Shown: positions 25,623 to 34,445, counted from the first letter of the stretch. The stretch is DNA of 63,085 nt from Polynucleobacter sp. 31A-FELB (GCF_018882405.1 NZ_JACVOO010000012.1:1-63085), one strand, 5' to 3'. Numbers and translations: made by a program. Notes: generated from the letters alone by a model not told the origin.

Positions 25623-26057
25623 TTACTTACTTTTACGTAGAGGGGCTTCTTTTAATGGTGCTACAAAACCATCGCCAAACAAAGCATTCACTTTAATCTG
25701 GGCTTTAGTGCCTTTTGGCAAGCGCAGCACCCTACCCAATAATGCCCCGTAATTTATAGAAATATCGAGAGTAGTTGGGACTCCCGGGGTGTATCTAATT
25801 TCATCCATTGTTAGAGATTGAATTCCTGCACTCTTTAAAACATCAACTGCTGATTCGCAAAGACTCTTTTTTAGTGGTGCAATCCCATTTTCTAGGCGCA
25901 CTAGGGTTGATCGAGTTACCCCCAAAAACTCACAAAAGTCCCCTTGACTCAAGCCCAGAACAGCTCTAGAGGCTCTTATATAGGAGCCATACATAAGGCA
26001 TTGATCGGGATCGAGTAACAACTTAAGGGTTGTTTTGGCTTCATTGCTTGATTCCAT
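25623..26057 (-). CDS. XRE-family regulator of element C
   Basis: 144 residues with a central helix-turn-helix (VLGLSQGDFCEFLGVTRSTLVRLENG) and a C-terminal region of about 70 residues. Divergent from the recombinase with 131 bp between the starts. Same position as the regulators of A and B but longer and not obviously homologous outside the helix-turn-helix. Confidence 0.8.
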   Translation of the reverse strand: MESSNEAKTTLKLLLDPDQCLMYGSYIRASRAVLGLSQGDFCEFLGVTRSTLVRLENGIAPLKKSLCESAVDVLKSAGIQSLTMDEIRYTPGVPTTLDISINYGALLGRVLRLPKGTKAQIKVNALFGDGFVAPLKEAPLRKSK

Positions 26058-26120
26058 TAGCTAATTGTCTCAATGAATTAGGGCTTAGTCCATAACAGCA
26101 AACAATTTTGTCGTTAATGC

Positions 26121-26149
26121 TTTACAACAACAACCAATATGTGTACTAT
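26121..26149 (+). promoter_or_regulatory. Recombinase C promoter
   Basis: TTTACA (26121-26126) and TACTAT (26144-26149) with a 17-bp spacer, about 40 bp before the start codon. Confidence 0.5.
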
Positions 26150-26188
26150 CATATTTATTACATACGATAACAGACAGATTGGTTGCTA

Positions 26189-27406
26189 ATGAAAATAGGA
26201 AACCTTAGGAATCAAAACCAAGTAGCTAAGTTTTTAAATGCTGCTGGTGTAACTAGGCAGACAATTTGCGATGCCCAGTGCAAAGGGCTGCAATTGGAAC
26301 GTTTGGGTCTTGGAAGAGGTAGATGGCGATATAGGTATAAAAAGCCTGGACGAAGGAATCGACAATGCCTTACCTTGGGCGATGCGCCAATAATGACATT
26401 AGCTCAGGCCAGAGAGCTAGCTAACAAATATCGAGTTCAAGCTGCATTAGGTCATGACCCTGCCGAACAAATCAAAGAGTCTGCCAAAACACCTACCTTC
26501 GCCCAATTTATTGAGCAGCAATACCTGCCCCACGTCAAAAGTTACAAAAAATCATGGGACTCAGATCTGTCATATCTAAAAAACCAAATACTTCCGGTTT
26601 TAGGCAAAAAGTATCTTGATGAAGTGACCAAGAAAGACATTATTGATTTTCACCATGGATTAAGAAACAAGGGATATAAGCCCGGTACGTGTAACCGCAG
26701 CTTGGTTCTATTGCGCTATGCATTTAATTTAGCTATCAGATGGGAAGTTCCAGGCATTCAAAAAAACCCCACGAAAGATGTACCGCTATTTGATGATCAA
26801 GAAGGCAAGCGAGATCGATTCTTAACGCAAGAAGAAACTCAGCGACTATTTGAGGCTGTTACGAAAAGTGATAACCCGCTATTGCAATACATCATTCCGA
26901 TGCTGATCCTTACAGGAGCAAGAAAACGAGAAGTATTGGATGCTCGTTGGGAAGATTTTGATATTGATAAGCGTCAGTGGCGAATTCCAGTAACTAAAGC
27001 AGGTCGTCCTCGTTATGTCCCACTATCGAATGGAGTTCTTACTCTATTAGCCAACATCCCCCACAAAGAAACGGTGCCTTGGGTATTTGCCAATCCTAAG
27101 ACAGACAAGCCTTATGTATCGATCTATGGCTCGTGGAATAGCGCTCGCACCAGTGTGGGCTTAAGAGATGTGTGCATTCATTCGCTTAGACATTCAATGG
27201 CAAGTAATTTAGTTAATAGCGGCAGAAGTTTATATGAAGTGCAGCGAATCCTTGGACATACGCAGATCAAAACTACTCAGCGTTACGCCCATCTGTCTCA
27301 AGATACTTTGTTAGATGCTGTGAATGCAGCCTCTGAAATGGCAGGCTCAATGGTGTATGCAGTTGAACCTGTAAAACCCGATCAACTAGGTTATCGCAAC
27401 GTATGA
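26189..27406 (+). CDS. Tyrosine recombinase (integrase) of element C
   Basis: 405 residues from ATG 26189. N-terminal arm-binding domain to about residue 85, then core-binding and catalytic domains closely similar in protein sequence to recombinases A and B (KSYKKS, NQILPVLGKKYLDEVTKKDI, GARKREVLDARWED, SLRHSMAS, GHTQIKTTQRYAHL), ending PDQLGYRNV. The DNA is much more diverged than between A and B. Catalytic Arg, His-Arg, His and Tyr are all present. It should act on att-like sites 3 and 4. Confidence 0.93.
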   Translation: MKIGNLRNQNQVAKFLNAAGVTRQTICDAQCKGLQLERLGLGRGRWRYRYKKPGRRNRQCLTLGDAPIMTLAQARELANKYRVQAALGHDPAEQIKESAKTPTFAQFIEQQYLPHVKSYKKSWDSDLSYLKNQILPVLGKKYLDEVTKKDIIDFHHGLRNKGYKPGTCNRSLVLLRYAFNLAIRWEVPGIQKNPTKDVPLFDDQEGKRDRFLTQEETQRLFEAVTKSDNPLLQYIIPMLILTGARKREVLDARWEDFDIDKRQWRIPVTKAGRPRYVPLSNGVLTLLANIPHKETVPWVFANPKTDKPYVSIYGSWNSARTSVGLRDVCIHSLRHSMASNLVNSGRSLYEVQRILGHTQIKTTQRYAHLSQDTLLDAVNAASEMAGSMVYAVEPVKPDQLGYRNV

Positions 27407-27457
27407 CTTACCTAATACCAATCTTTCTCACTGCATCACAAACCACAGGAGTTCACT

Positions 27458-28261
27458 ATGCATGCTATTACTTTAGATACCATCAATGAAATAAACAGAC
27501 TTGACCAGCTTGCTAGGACTACCGCAAGCGAAGCAGTGGAGTTAGCACGGCAGGCTGGAGTTCTTTTACTTAAGGTGAAAGACCAACTTCCTCATGGCGA
27601 GTTTACTCAGTGGCTAAAAACTAATGTATCTGTAAGCCAGCGCCAGGCACAACGCTATATGGCTGCTGCTCAAGGCAAGCCTATCTCAATTAGATCACTC
27701 ACCGTCAAAAACGACACCGTGTCGCTTTTGGATGACCAGCAAAAAACATCTCAAAACCAAAGAACGAAAGGCCGATGGATGCCAAAAGAGGGTCATATGT
27801 ATTTCTTCAAGGATGCTGCTGGGGCAAACTATTGGGTATCACCGAGCATCGAGCCAGCGGGCGGATATCACGTGTGCAAACACTACAACGGAGAGCGACT
27901 GTCTTCTAAAAACTACTTTCTTCACTACACCATACTGTCTGAAATACATGATGAAGACTTTACCTGTCAATATTACATTGGCACTAGAAAACCAGTATCC
28001 ATGAAGTATGGGGTTGGTTCTGTGCTTCAATCCTACGGCCTAAATGATATTGAAGGAAGCCTATTGTTTGAGGATGAATGCGAAAGTCTTCATAGACCTT
28101 TTGGTGAGCCTGATGAAAAAGACTGGTATTGGGACTGCAGGCATCCTGATGATGAGGCGTTTCTTCAAGACCTCGCTAAAGATGGTCATATCAATGCGCA
28201 TGGCGCTATCGTATTGGACTGGCGTGAACATCAGACTACCAGTCAACACCAAGTGGGGTAG
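27458..28261 (+). CDS. DUF3102-like protein, element C
   Basis: 267 residues, good AGGAG before the ATG. The N-terminal 75 residues match the DUF3102 pattern of mobile-element proteins: INRLDQLARTTASEAVELAR, then HGEFTQWLKTNVSVSQRQAQ. The C-terminal two thirds (MPKEGHMYFFKDAAGANYWV, YNGERLSSKNYFLHY) is unknown to me and rich in aromatic residues. Located 51 bp after the recombinase gene, so possibly in the same operon. Confidence 0.7.
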   Translation: MHAITLDTINEINRLDQLARTTASEAVELARQAGVLLLKVKDQLPHGEFTQWLKTNVSVSQRQAQRYMAAAQGKPISIRSLTVKNDTVSLLDDQQKTSQNQRTKGRWMPKEGHMYFFKDAAGANYWVSPSIEPAGGYHVCKHYNGERLSSKNYFLHYTILSEIHDEDFTCQYYIGTRKPVSMKYGVGSVLQSYGLNDIEGSLLFEDECESLHRPFGEPDEKDWYWDCRHPDDEAFLQDLAKDGHINAHGAIVLDWREHQTTSQHQVG

Positions 28262-28562
28262 GCCATCATGAATCCAGGTCTTTTGACCCTACTCTCCCCC
28301 AGCCCACAATATTCGACCAAGCAACAATCGCTGGGTGTACATGCTAATTCCGACATCCGATCCACTCTAAATCCTGCTTTAACAGCTGTTAAAGCAGAAA
28401 TCTTATTAGCATCAGTAACTTGCGTGTCAAGTAATAAAAACCCCAACCTACCAATAACACTTTTAATTAGGGGGGCATGCATTTATTAGCAAATACGACA
28501 TGGTGTCGCTTTTGGAAACACCCCCCGTCACTTTTTCTATTAAAAATAGGGCATAGCAATTT
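28262..28562. other. Intergenic region of element C with a 24-bp perfect palindrome
   Basis: No convincing gene. It holds a perfect 24-bp palindrome at 28374-28397 (half-site CTGCTTTAACAG) and a pyrimidine/purine-skewed stretch around 28450-28530. A related sequence, CTGCTTTAACAGTG, recurs at 30717-30730 after the polymerase-like gene. A 73-codon frame (28268-28489) crosses the palindrome but looks non-coding. Confidence 0.5.
28374..28397. repeat. 24-bp perfect palindrome
   Basis: CTGCTTTAACAG followed directly by its reverse complement. Too long to expect by chance in a window of this size. It lies about 110 bases after the DUF3102-like gene and may be an operator or an origin element of element C. 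Confidence 0.6.
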
Positions 28563-28727
28563 ATGAAAAATATAGTGCAACCACTGCCTCTTGCTTCGCT
28601 TTCTCGGGCGCAGATCAGGCAATATCTTCAAGCCTTTGAGAACCAACACTTTACCCAGATTATCCGCAACCAAACGAAAATCATTTTCCAGTTACATAAG
28701 GAGCTGGCATGCAAGAAGAACTCTTAA
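28563..28727 (+). CDS. Small helical protein, element C
   Basis: 54 residues starting MKNIVQPLPLASLSRAQIRQ and rich in Gln and Lys; predicted helical. The stop overlaps the start of the next gene by 19 bases, as in a coupled operon. The ribosome binding site is weak. No family recognised. Confidence 0.45.
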   Translation: MKNIVQPLPLASLSRAQIRQYLQAFENQHFTQIIRNQTKIIFQLHKELACKKNS

Positions 28728-29035
28728 ATACGGCAGGCGGGAAAATTACCTGCAGGCGTTGTAACGCTATGAGTAAGCGCACTCGCTTGCAATGTGGCGC
28801 TCCAGCTGTTCATGGCAAATCTAAGTGCAAGACCCATGGGGGTTTCTCTACTGGGCCAAAGACTGCAGAAGGTTTAGCAGGATGCGCACAAGCCAAGACG
28901 ATTCATGGTCATGAGACGAGAGAAAAAAGAGGGCGCAGCAAAGTGGTGATGGCGCAAATCCGCATGTATGCCGCCATTTTGGGTTTAAGTACTTGCTCTA
29001 GCCCAATACGCTGGAGCCACTCAAAGAAACATTAA
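28709..29035 (+). CDS. Small zinc-finger-like mobile-element protein, element C
   Basis: 108 residues; GGAG before ATG 28709. The segment C-R-R-C-N-A-M-S-K-R-T-R-L-Q-C-G-A-P-A, then CKTHGGFSTGPKTAEG, is a Cys/His pattern common in small proteins of integrated elements and phages; the four Cys/His positions could bind zinc. The end TxEG motif resembles that of the small proteins at 9375 and 18576. Function unknown. Confidence 0.7.
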   Translation: MQEELLNTAGGKITCRRCNAMSKRTRLQCGAPAVHGKSKCKTHGGFSTGPKTAEGLAGCAQAKTIHGHETREKRGRSKVVMAQIRMYAAILGLSTCSSPIRWSHSKKH

Positions 29036-29072
29036 TTGAGCTATTTTTCACAGAACCTCATGAACCAAGCTT

Positions 29073-30575
29073 ATGGCTACCTCAAAGAAAACCAGAATCA
29101 AAAGTTGCAAGCTCAGCTTTAAGCATTTGAATTTGCCCAAAGACAATCTATTTTATGAACAGGTTTCTACAGTGATTCAGGATATCTACAGCCATCTCAA
29201 TCTGAAATACAAACCACAGCAAAAGATGGTTGAGGGTATCTCCATAACTACTCGAGCCATCATAGAAGGACTGTATCAAGTGTATTGCTGTCGCAATTCT
29301 AAGATGACTCTGAGCCTGCCAACCAGTTCGCATGCCTATGGTAATAAGCCCCACCAGATTCCTAACTACTCCCACACAACAGTTCATAGGGTATTGAAGG
29401 CTCTTAAACGCTTAGGTTGGATAAAAAGTGAGAAGGGCTTTAAAAATTGGGCTGGAGAGGGCGTTCCCACTAAGATTGTGGCTATTGGTGGACTAGAAGA
29501 GGCATTTGATCGCCAGCGGTATGTATGGCGTCCGATGGAGCCAAGCAAGAAAGATGTCATTGTTCTGAAAGGCTTTGATCCAATAACTAAAGCGAAAGAC
29601 ATTCTTCACTTTGCCGATAACAATTTCACCAGAAAAAGTCGAAAAAACCTGCAGCTCATGAACACATTCATTGCTTGTCAAGCCATCTGCCTAGCTATGG
29701 ATAACTGGGACCTAGATCAGGTTATCAAGAAAATGAGCAATCAAGACTATCGGGTTGACTGGGATTATGAAAGCCTAATAAAGCAGCCCAGAAGTCTCAA
29801 TTTTCTCCATACCCAAATGCGAAGGATCTTTTCTAGGGCTAGCTTTGAAAAGGGCGGTCGCTTTTATGGTGCCTGGTGGCAATACATCCCAAGTGATACC
29901 CGTCCTTTTATCACGATTAATGGCGAAGCCACTACTGAAGTCGATTACTCCGAATTGCATCCTCGGCTCATGTATTGGCAAGCTGGCTTACCGATTCCAG
30001 CGGGCGATCTTTATGATCTAGGTTTGCGTTATTCAGATCATCCGATCTACGATAAAACCCAAGAGCCGTATAAAGCCAAAAGAAAGGTGATTAAGACCTA
30101 TGTCAATGCCCTACTCAATGATGAGAATGGTAACTTTACACTTACTGGCGAGCAGATTCAGACTTTGGGCATGAATACAGCCCAACTCTATCAATTGGTG
30201 ATTAATAAGCATCCCTTAATCGCTCAGACTGTAGGCAAAGGACTACATTATCAGTTCCTTGACTCCCAATTAGCTGAGAGTGTCATGCTCAAATTACTAA
30301 AGCAGAAGATTGTTTGCCTGCCGATTCATGACAGCTTTGTTGTGCAAACTCAGTATGTCGATGCCCTCAATAACGCTATGTCTCAAGCCTACCAAGAGCT
30401 GTTTGCTGGTGTTCCTGCGCTCAAGCAGCCTGAGCCATCACAGTCGCAGTTTGAGCAAGTGTTTTATCCCAGCGGGCAATTGGATGAAACTTATATGAAC
30501 AATAAGCGCTCATCTTCCATTCATGAGATCTTCTTAAGTACCTGGAAATCCTCGAAAATAAGCAGTTGCGCCTGA
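29073..30575 (+). CDS. Family-A-polymerase-like protein of element C
   Basis: 500 residues. An N-terminal winged-helix-like region (about 90-140, TVHRVLKALKRLGWIKSEKG) precedes a domain with motifs like those of family A polymerases: VDYSELHPRLMYW at about 289 (motif A-like), KRKVIKTYVNALLN at about 335 (motif B-like) and LPIHDSFVV at about 416 (motif C-like, HDS for HDE). The preceding GGRFYGAWWQYIP block is typical of a family found in integrative elements. I infer that it replicates element C in place of the primase of A and B. Catalytic activity is not certain. Confidence 0.65.
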   Translation: MATSKKTRIKSCKLSFKHLNLPKDNLFYEQVSTVIQDIYSHLNLKYKPQQKMVEGISITTRAIIEGLYQVYCCRNSKMTLSLPTSSHAYGNKPHQIPNYSHTTVHRVLKALKRLGWIKSEKGFKNWAGEGVPTKIVAIGGLEEAFDRQRYVWRPMEPSKKDVIVLKGFDPITKAKDILHFADNNFTRKSRKNLQLMNTFIACQAICLAMDNWDLDQVIKKMSNQDYRVDWDYESLIKQPRSLNFLHTQMRRIFSRASFEKGGRFYGAWWQYIPSDTRPFITINGEATTEVDYSELHPRLMYWQAGLPIPAGDLYDLGLRYSDHPIYDKTQEPYKAKRKVIKTYVNALLNDENGNFTLTGEQIQTLGMNTAQLYQLVINKHPLIAQTVGKGLHYQFLDSQLAESVMLKLLKQKIVCLPIHDSFVVQTQYVDALNNAMSQAYQELFAGVPALKQPEPSQSQFEQVFYPSGQLDETYMNNKRSSSIHEIFLSTWKSSKISSCA

Positions 30576-30749
30576 ACCCCCTCCCACATCCTCTCCATCC
30601 CCCTCCATTATGTGCAGAAAATGTTGGTAAAAATATGAGAAAGTTATTCTAAAACAAGTAGTTAGGTTAATTTATTGTGAGGGAGGCGAAACAAAGTCTG
30701 CCTAATTTTTAAGCACTGCTTTAACAGTGTTAATGCTGCTCCACAAAAG

Positions 30750-30827
30750 AAAAACCCCACCGAAGTGGGGTTCTCATAAAGCTTATTAATTACTAGGTGC
30801 TGCAACCCACGGTGATCTGTGGGTTTC
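30750..30827 (-). terminator. Cargo 3' module R5 after the DUF6447 gene
   Basis: Minus strand: CCCACAGATCACCGTGGG hairpin, AATTAATAAGCTTTATGAG spacer, CCCCACTTCGGTGGGG terminator with T run. Almost identical to R1 and R4. Confidence 0.8.
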
Positions 30828-30840
30828 TCTTTTGGGGAGA

Positions 30841-31047
30841 TTAATGCTTTTCTTTGCCACCTGCTTTAGGCAGCAGTTCATTTAATGCATTGGCATACCC
30901 AATACGGGCTGTTTGGAAGACTGCAACTTCCGCATTGAGCTGAGCCAACTTTTGATCTACAAACTGTAAGCTCACAAACTGTGCCTTAGCTTCTTCAGAA
31001 AGGCTGTCTAAAGCATATTCAATATTATCGATTATTACTGTAGTCAT
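30841..31047 (-). CDS. DUF6447-type mini-protein, cargo of element C
   Basis: 68 residues: MTTVIIDNIEYALDSLSEEA, then QFVSLQFVDQKLAQLNAEVA and QTARIGYANALNELLP. A short beta hairpin followed by a coiled-coil helix. Two homologues lie in the chromosomal surface-protein locus (38754-38966, 39229-39462). The gene sits between hairpin/terminator modules R5 and R6. Location beside secreted-protein genes in each case suggests an accessory in export or assembly; no function is known to me. Confidence 0.8.
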   Translation of the reverse strand: MTTVIIDNIEYALDSLSEEAKAQFVSLQFVDQKLAQLNAEVAVFQTARIGYANALNELLPKAGGKEKH

Positions 31048-31082
31048 AAAGCTTTCTCACTTAGTATTTTATTGGTTTGGAT

Positions 31083-31170
31083 AAAAAAACACCGCCTTTA
31101 TAGGGCGGTGTTTAGCTTGATACTTATTAATTACTAGGTTTACTGCAACCCACGGTGATCTGTGGGTTTC
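31083..31170 (-). terminator. Cargo 3' module R6 after V4
   Basis: Minus strand: AAACCCACAGATCACCGTGG hairpin, then an AACACCGCCC/GGGCGGTGTT terminator with T run. The roughly 60 bp next to the V4 stop are identical to those after V3 (R4), while the terminator stem differs. Confidence 0.8.
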
Positions 31171-31184
31171 TCTTTTTAGGGAGA

Positions 31185-34100
31185 TTAGGCAAAGTTTTCT
31201 GCAGTTAAAGTTGCAGAATTCGTACCAATCAGAATTACAGTTGATGTGTTGGTGAGGATACTTGTACCAGCTACATCAAAGCCCTGAGTTATAAGGGTAT
31301 CTGCACCATCTCCGTCGGCTGCTATTGTGAAAACTCCTGTTCCAGTATTGTATGCACCAGATAGGAAATAGTTTGTACCAGCTACTAGTGCGTTTGAGTC
31401 AATGCCGATAGCTGTAACTGCTGCTGTTGCAGCAGCAAGATCCAGAACGTCACCACCAGCACCGCCAACAAAGTCTGTTATCTTATCAACAGAGTTAGCT
31501 GCACCCGTTGCAAATGTAACGGTTGCTGCTGCAGCAAGGGCAGCACCGTCCGCTGTTGATTTAGCACTAGCTGCAATACTTGCATTTGTTGCCATTACAA
31601 ATGTATCAGCCCCAGCACCACCTGTCAGGGTATCAGATCCAGCCGCACCCGTGAGTGTGTCCGCAAGTGATCCGCCAATGATAACGTTCGCCGCTGCTGT
31701 ACCAGTCAAGTTGTACTGAAGCATGCTATTGAAGTTAGCAGTAGTCAGCGCCGTTGTTGGATTGGTGAATGTTAATGCAATATCACCCGTTCCGAATGTA
31801 CCTGTTGTGCCACCTAAATAAATTACACCAGTATTGGTTGTAAAGGAAGCCAGAGTACCTGTGGTGCCTGCACCGCCTGTACCGATACCAACGTTAGTAC
31901 CTGCACCAGTGCTACCGTCAAATCCAGTAACTGCAGTTCCAACGATGCGGAATACATCAGTCGAAATATTTACATTGGTGTAAACGTCTTGACCTGTATC
32001 GTTACCAGCACCAGCTACAACTACTTGGTTCGAATCTGTAGAAGTGGCTACAACTGCATTAATAATCAAGGTATTTGATGCTGTATGGCCTGCTCCAAGA
32101 GTAACAGCATCTGCACCAGCTGCAGCAGTAATTGTGTTAGCACCTGTACCAACAGTGATTACGTCAGCAGCAGTTCCAGTTACTACTGTATTGGCGCCAT
32201 TACCCAAAGTTACGGTTTTGATACCGCCAGCAGTGCTATCGAAGGTCATAGACACTGCAGAGTTGTTTGTCGATCCATTAACAGTGGCAGCAGTTGCAAC
32301 GTTACTTGTACCTGTATAAGCTACTGAACCAAGCAAATTCAGGGATACCATATTGTTCTGTGTATGCGCACCAACGGTTAACACACCAGAAGTACCTGTA
32401 TTAGCATTTGTAATAGTCAAGTTAGCCACATCATCGGCTAAGGTACCGATTGCAAAGGCTTTAGTACCGCTGTAGTTTAATGAACCTAAGATTGCACCTT
32501 GTGATGTCAATGTGGTAATGCCATCAGAAGTTGTGCTTGTTCCTGTGCCGTTATCACTGATTGTTAAGGCAGTTGCTGCAGTAGTTGCTGCAGTGATAGT
32601 CACTGATCCAGTGCCTGTGATGTTCAAGTTTGATAACTGGCTGGTAGCAAAGTTATTTAGCGCTGTGACAACATGTCGACCTTGGAATACTGAAGCGTTT
32701 GATACCAAGTTAATCGTACCAACACCGACTGAGTTTGCATCACGGATAACTACTGTACCGGCTGTAAAACCAATTCCAGTAGATGGAGCATTCAAATTCA
32801 ATGTAACTGCAGTAGCAGCACCATTAGTACCCGCATACTGGAATGTATTTGTCAAACCAGTTTGGTCTGCATTGATGTTCACAGTAGTAGTACCAGCTGC
32901 AAGACCTGTAACGGTCAATGCACCAGCTGCTGTTCCTAACAATGAAACTGCAGTAGCATTTGCTGCCAAACCAATGGTATTCAATGCATAAGCACCAGTT
33001 GAAGCGGTGTTAAAGCCAACTGTTTCAAAGCCAGTTACGTTTGTACCTGTATTTGCAAGAGTAAATGTACCTGTACCAGCACCTAAAACGATAGTGTCTG
33101 TACCTGTACCACCAGTGATTGCTTTAGTAGCATCGGCTGTAATGGTGATGACATCGTTACCTGTACCGCCAGTGTAGGTCTGTGTCAATGCATTTAGCGT
33201 AATTGTGTTGTTAGCTGAAGTGGTAGCAAAGTTCAAATTTGTCAAGCCATTCAAACCAGATACGTTAGCACTCAAACCAGCTGCTGCGCTTGTATTTGTA
33301 ATTGCTGTGATTGCTGTGTTAACGGCAGTCAAGCTCAATACACCTGTACCGGACAAAGTTACTGTACGCAATGCTGTATCAGTAATACCAGCTAAAGTTG
33401 TATTTGCTGACAAAGCAACGTTCACTGTTGCCAATGAAGTACCGTTCAGAGTCAGTGCACCTAATGAACCACCACCAAGGTTTAATGCTAATGATGTTGG
33501 ATTACCTGTAGTCAATCCGTAAGTTACCGCTAATGTTCCTGCAGCAGTAGCACCCGTTGCGGCTGAACTAGATAGTGTCAATGTTGTCAACGCATTTGAT
33601 GAAATTGTTGAAGCGCCGTAGTTAGCTAAAGTAACAGCAGTGATAGTTCCAGCAGCTGTTGCGCTACCTGCATTTGCATCAGCAATCGTTACGATGGAGT
33701 TTGTAACGCCACGAGCTGCTGCAACTGCATTTGAAGTATTAGCTACGTTCGCAATGGCGTTAGCCGCAGTAGTGCCAGCTGATTGAGTTACGGACACTGA
33801 AGTAGTGTTTGCTGTACCGGTAACACCGATTGCGCCGGTAACTGCTTGACCACCAGCTGCTCCTGCTGCAGCAGTACTTGTCAAGTTAGATGTCACGTTT
33901 ACAACTGAACCGCCAGTAATTGTGACTGTATTGCCAATTGCACCGCCACCAGCAGTTGATGCTGTGTTAGCAACTGTAACTGCACCAGTTGGAGCTGTTG
34001 TACCACCAATAGTGATGTTAGCGCCAGTAGTTGCACCAGTTTGTGTCAAAGCAACTGAAGAGCCACCGTTAATTGCAATCGCATTAGCACCAGATACGCT

Positions 34101-34445
34101 AGTTACAGTAATACCAGTAGTTCCAGCGGCTGTTACCGCTGATAAGTTACCGGCACTAGTAACACTTAAATTTGTAACGCCTGTAAAGCCAGATCCAGCA
34201 GCAGTTGTAATTACACCACCAGCACCTAGTGAGAAATTAACATTCTCAACGTTAGTTACTGTTGCGCCAGCTGGGTTTGCAGCATAGTTAGCTGTAGACG
34301 CTACGTTTAATGTGTCGCCAGTGTTAGTTCCGCCTGTCAATTTATCGAGTGAAGTGAAAGTAAGGTCGGCAGCATTAAATACTTGTAAAGCTGATCCACT
34401 GTTACCGAATGTATCGATACCAGTGGTGAGTGTACTTAGATAACC
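31185..34445 (-). CDS. V4: 5'-truncated surface-layer/RTX-like reading frame, cargo of element C
   Basis: 1086 residues of open frame, mainly Ala, Thr, Gly, Asn and Val; no Cys. It starts at the att-like site with STLTTGIDTFGNSGSALQVF. RTX-like repeats occur mid-way (TGGTGNDVITITADAT, TGGTGTDTIVLGAG) and near the end (GSDTLTGGAGADTFVMATN); it ends ENFA. The first start-like codon (TTG 34340) has no ribosome binding site. The frame runs back to a TAA at 34446-34448. This is the cassette nearest the right end, where a 5' partner gene would be expected but is absent. Confidence 0.8.
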   Translation of the reverse strand, partial: GYLSTLTTGIDTFGNSGSALQVFNAADLTFTSLDKLTGGTNTGDTLNVASTANYAANPAGATVTNVENVNFSLGAGGVITTAAGSGFTGVTNLSVTSAGNLSAVTAAGTTGITVTSVSGANAIAINGGSSVALTQTGATTGANITIGGTTAPTGAVTVANTASTAGGGAIGNTVTITGGSVVNVTSNLTSTAAAGAAGGQAVTGAIGVTGTANTTSVSVTQSAGTTAANAIANVANTSNAVAAARGVTNSIVTIADANAGSATAAGTITAVTLANYGASTISSNALTTLTLSSSAATGATAAGTLAVTYGLTTGNPTSLALNLGGGSLGALTLNGTSLATVNVALSANTTLAGITDTALRTVTLSGTGVLSLTAVNTAITAITNTSAAAGLSANVSGLNGLTNLNFATTSANNTITLNALTQTYTGGTGNDVITITADATKAITGGTGTDTIVLGAGTGTFTLANTGTNVTGFETVGFNTASTGAYALNTIGLAANATAVSLLGTAAGALTVTGLAAGTTTVNINADQTGLTNTFQYAGTNGAATAVTLNLNAPSTGIGFTAGTVVIRDANSVGVGTINLVSNASVFQGRHVVTALNNFATSQLSNLNITGTGSVTITAATTAATALTISDNGTGTSTTSDGITTLTSQGAILGSLNYSGTKAFAIGTLADDVANLTITNANTGTSGVLTVGAHTQNNMVSLNLLGSVAYTGTSNVATAATVNGSTNNSAVSMTFDSTAGGIKTVTLGNGANTVVTGTAADVITVGTGANTITAAAGADAVTLGAGHTASNTLIINAVVATSTDSNQVVVAGAGNDTGQDVYTNVNISTDVFRIVGTAVTGFDGSTGAGTNVGIGTGGAGTTGTLASFTTNTGVIYLGGTTGTFGTGDIALTFTNPTTALTTANFNSMLQYNLTGTAAANVIIGGSLADTLTGAAGSDTLTGGAGADTFVMATNASIAASAKSTADGAALAAAATVTFATGAANSVDKITDFVGGAGGDVLDLAAATAAVTAIGIDSNALVAGTNYFLSGAYNTGTGVFTIAADGDGADTLITQGFDVAGTSILTNTSTVILIGTNSATLTAENFA
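34418..34435. other. att-like site 4 (right boundary of element C)
   Basis: TACCAGTGGTGAGTGTAC, in frame in V4 (T-L-T-T-G-I-D-T). Two differences from sites 2 and 3. To the right the sequence leads to a fourth recombinase gene. Confidence 0.6.

Larger units (their letters stand above)
24829..34431. mobile_element. Element C: integrative element carrying surface-gene cassette V4
   Basis: About 9.6 kb between att-like sites 3 and 4. Order: YafQ/DinJ toxin-antitoxin, XRE regulator, tyrosine recombinase, DUF3102-like gene, small genes, polymerase-like gene, DUF6447 mini-protein, V4. It lacks the AlpA-primase module of A and B. The recombinase is clearly related to theirs at the protein level but not by recent DNA exchange. 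Confidence 0.65.

Noticed and set aside
28268..28489. 73-codon plus-strand frame after the DUF3102-like gene
   Set aside because: Crosses the 24-bp palindrome, has no protein-like pattern and no clear ribosome binding site.
9622..31170. Six hairpin modules as integron attC sites or a CRISPR array
   Set aside because: No attC core or IntI-type recombinase, spacing is kilobases with genes between, and one half of each module is a standard rho-independent terminator. There is no CRISPR-like regular repeat-spacer pattern in the window.
3066..34431. Elements A-C as complete prophages
   Set aside because: No capsid, portal, terminase, tail or lysis genes are visible; the gene content is that of satellites or small integrative elements.
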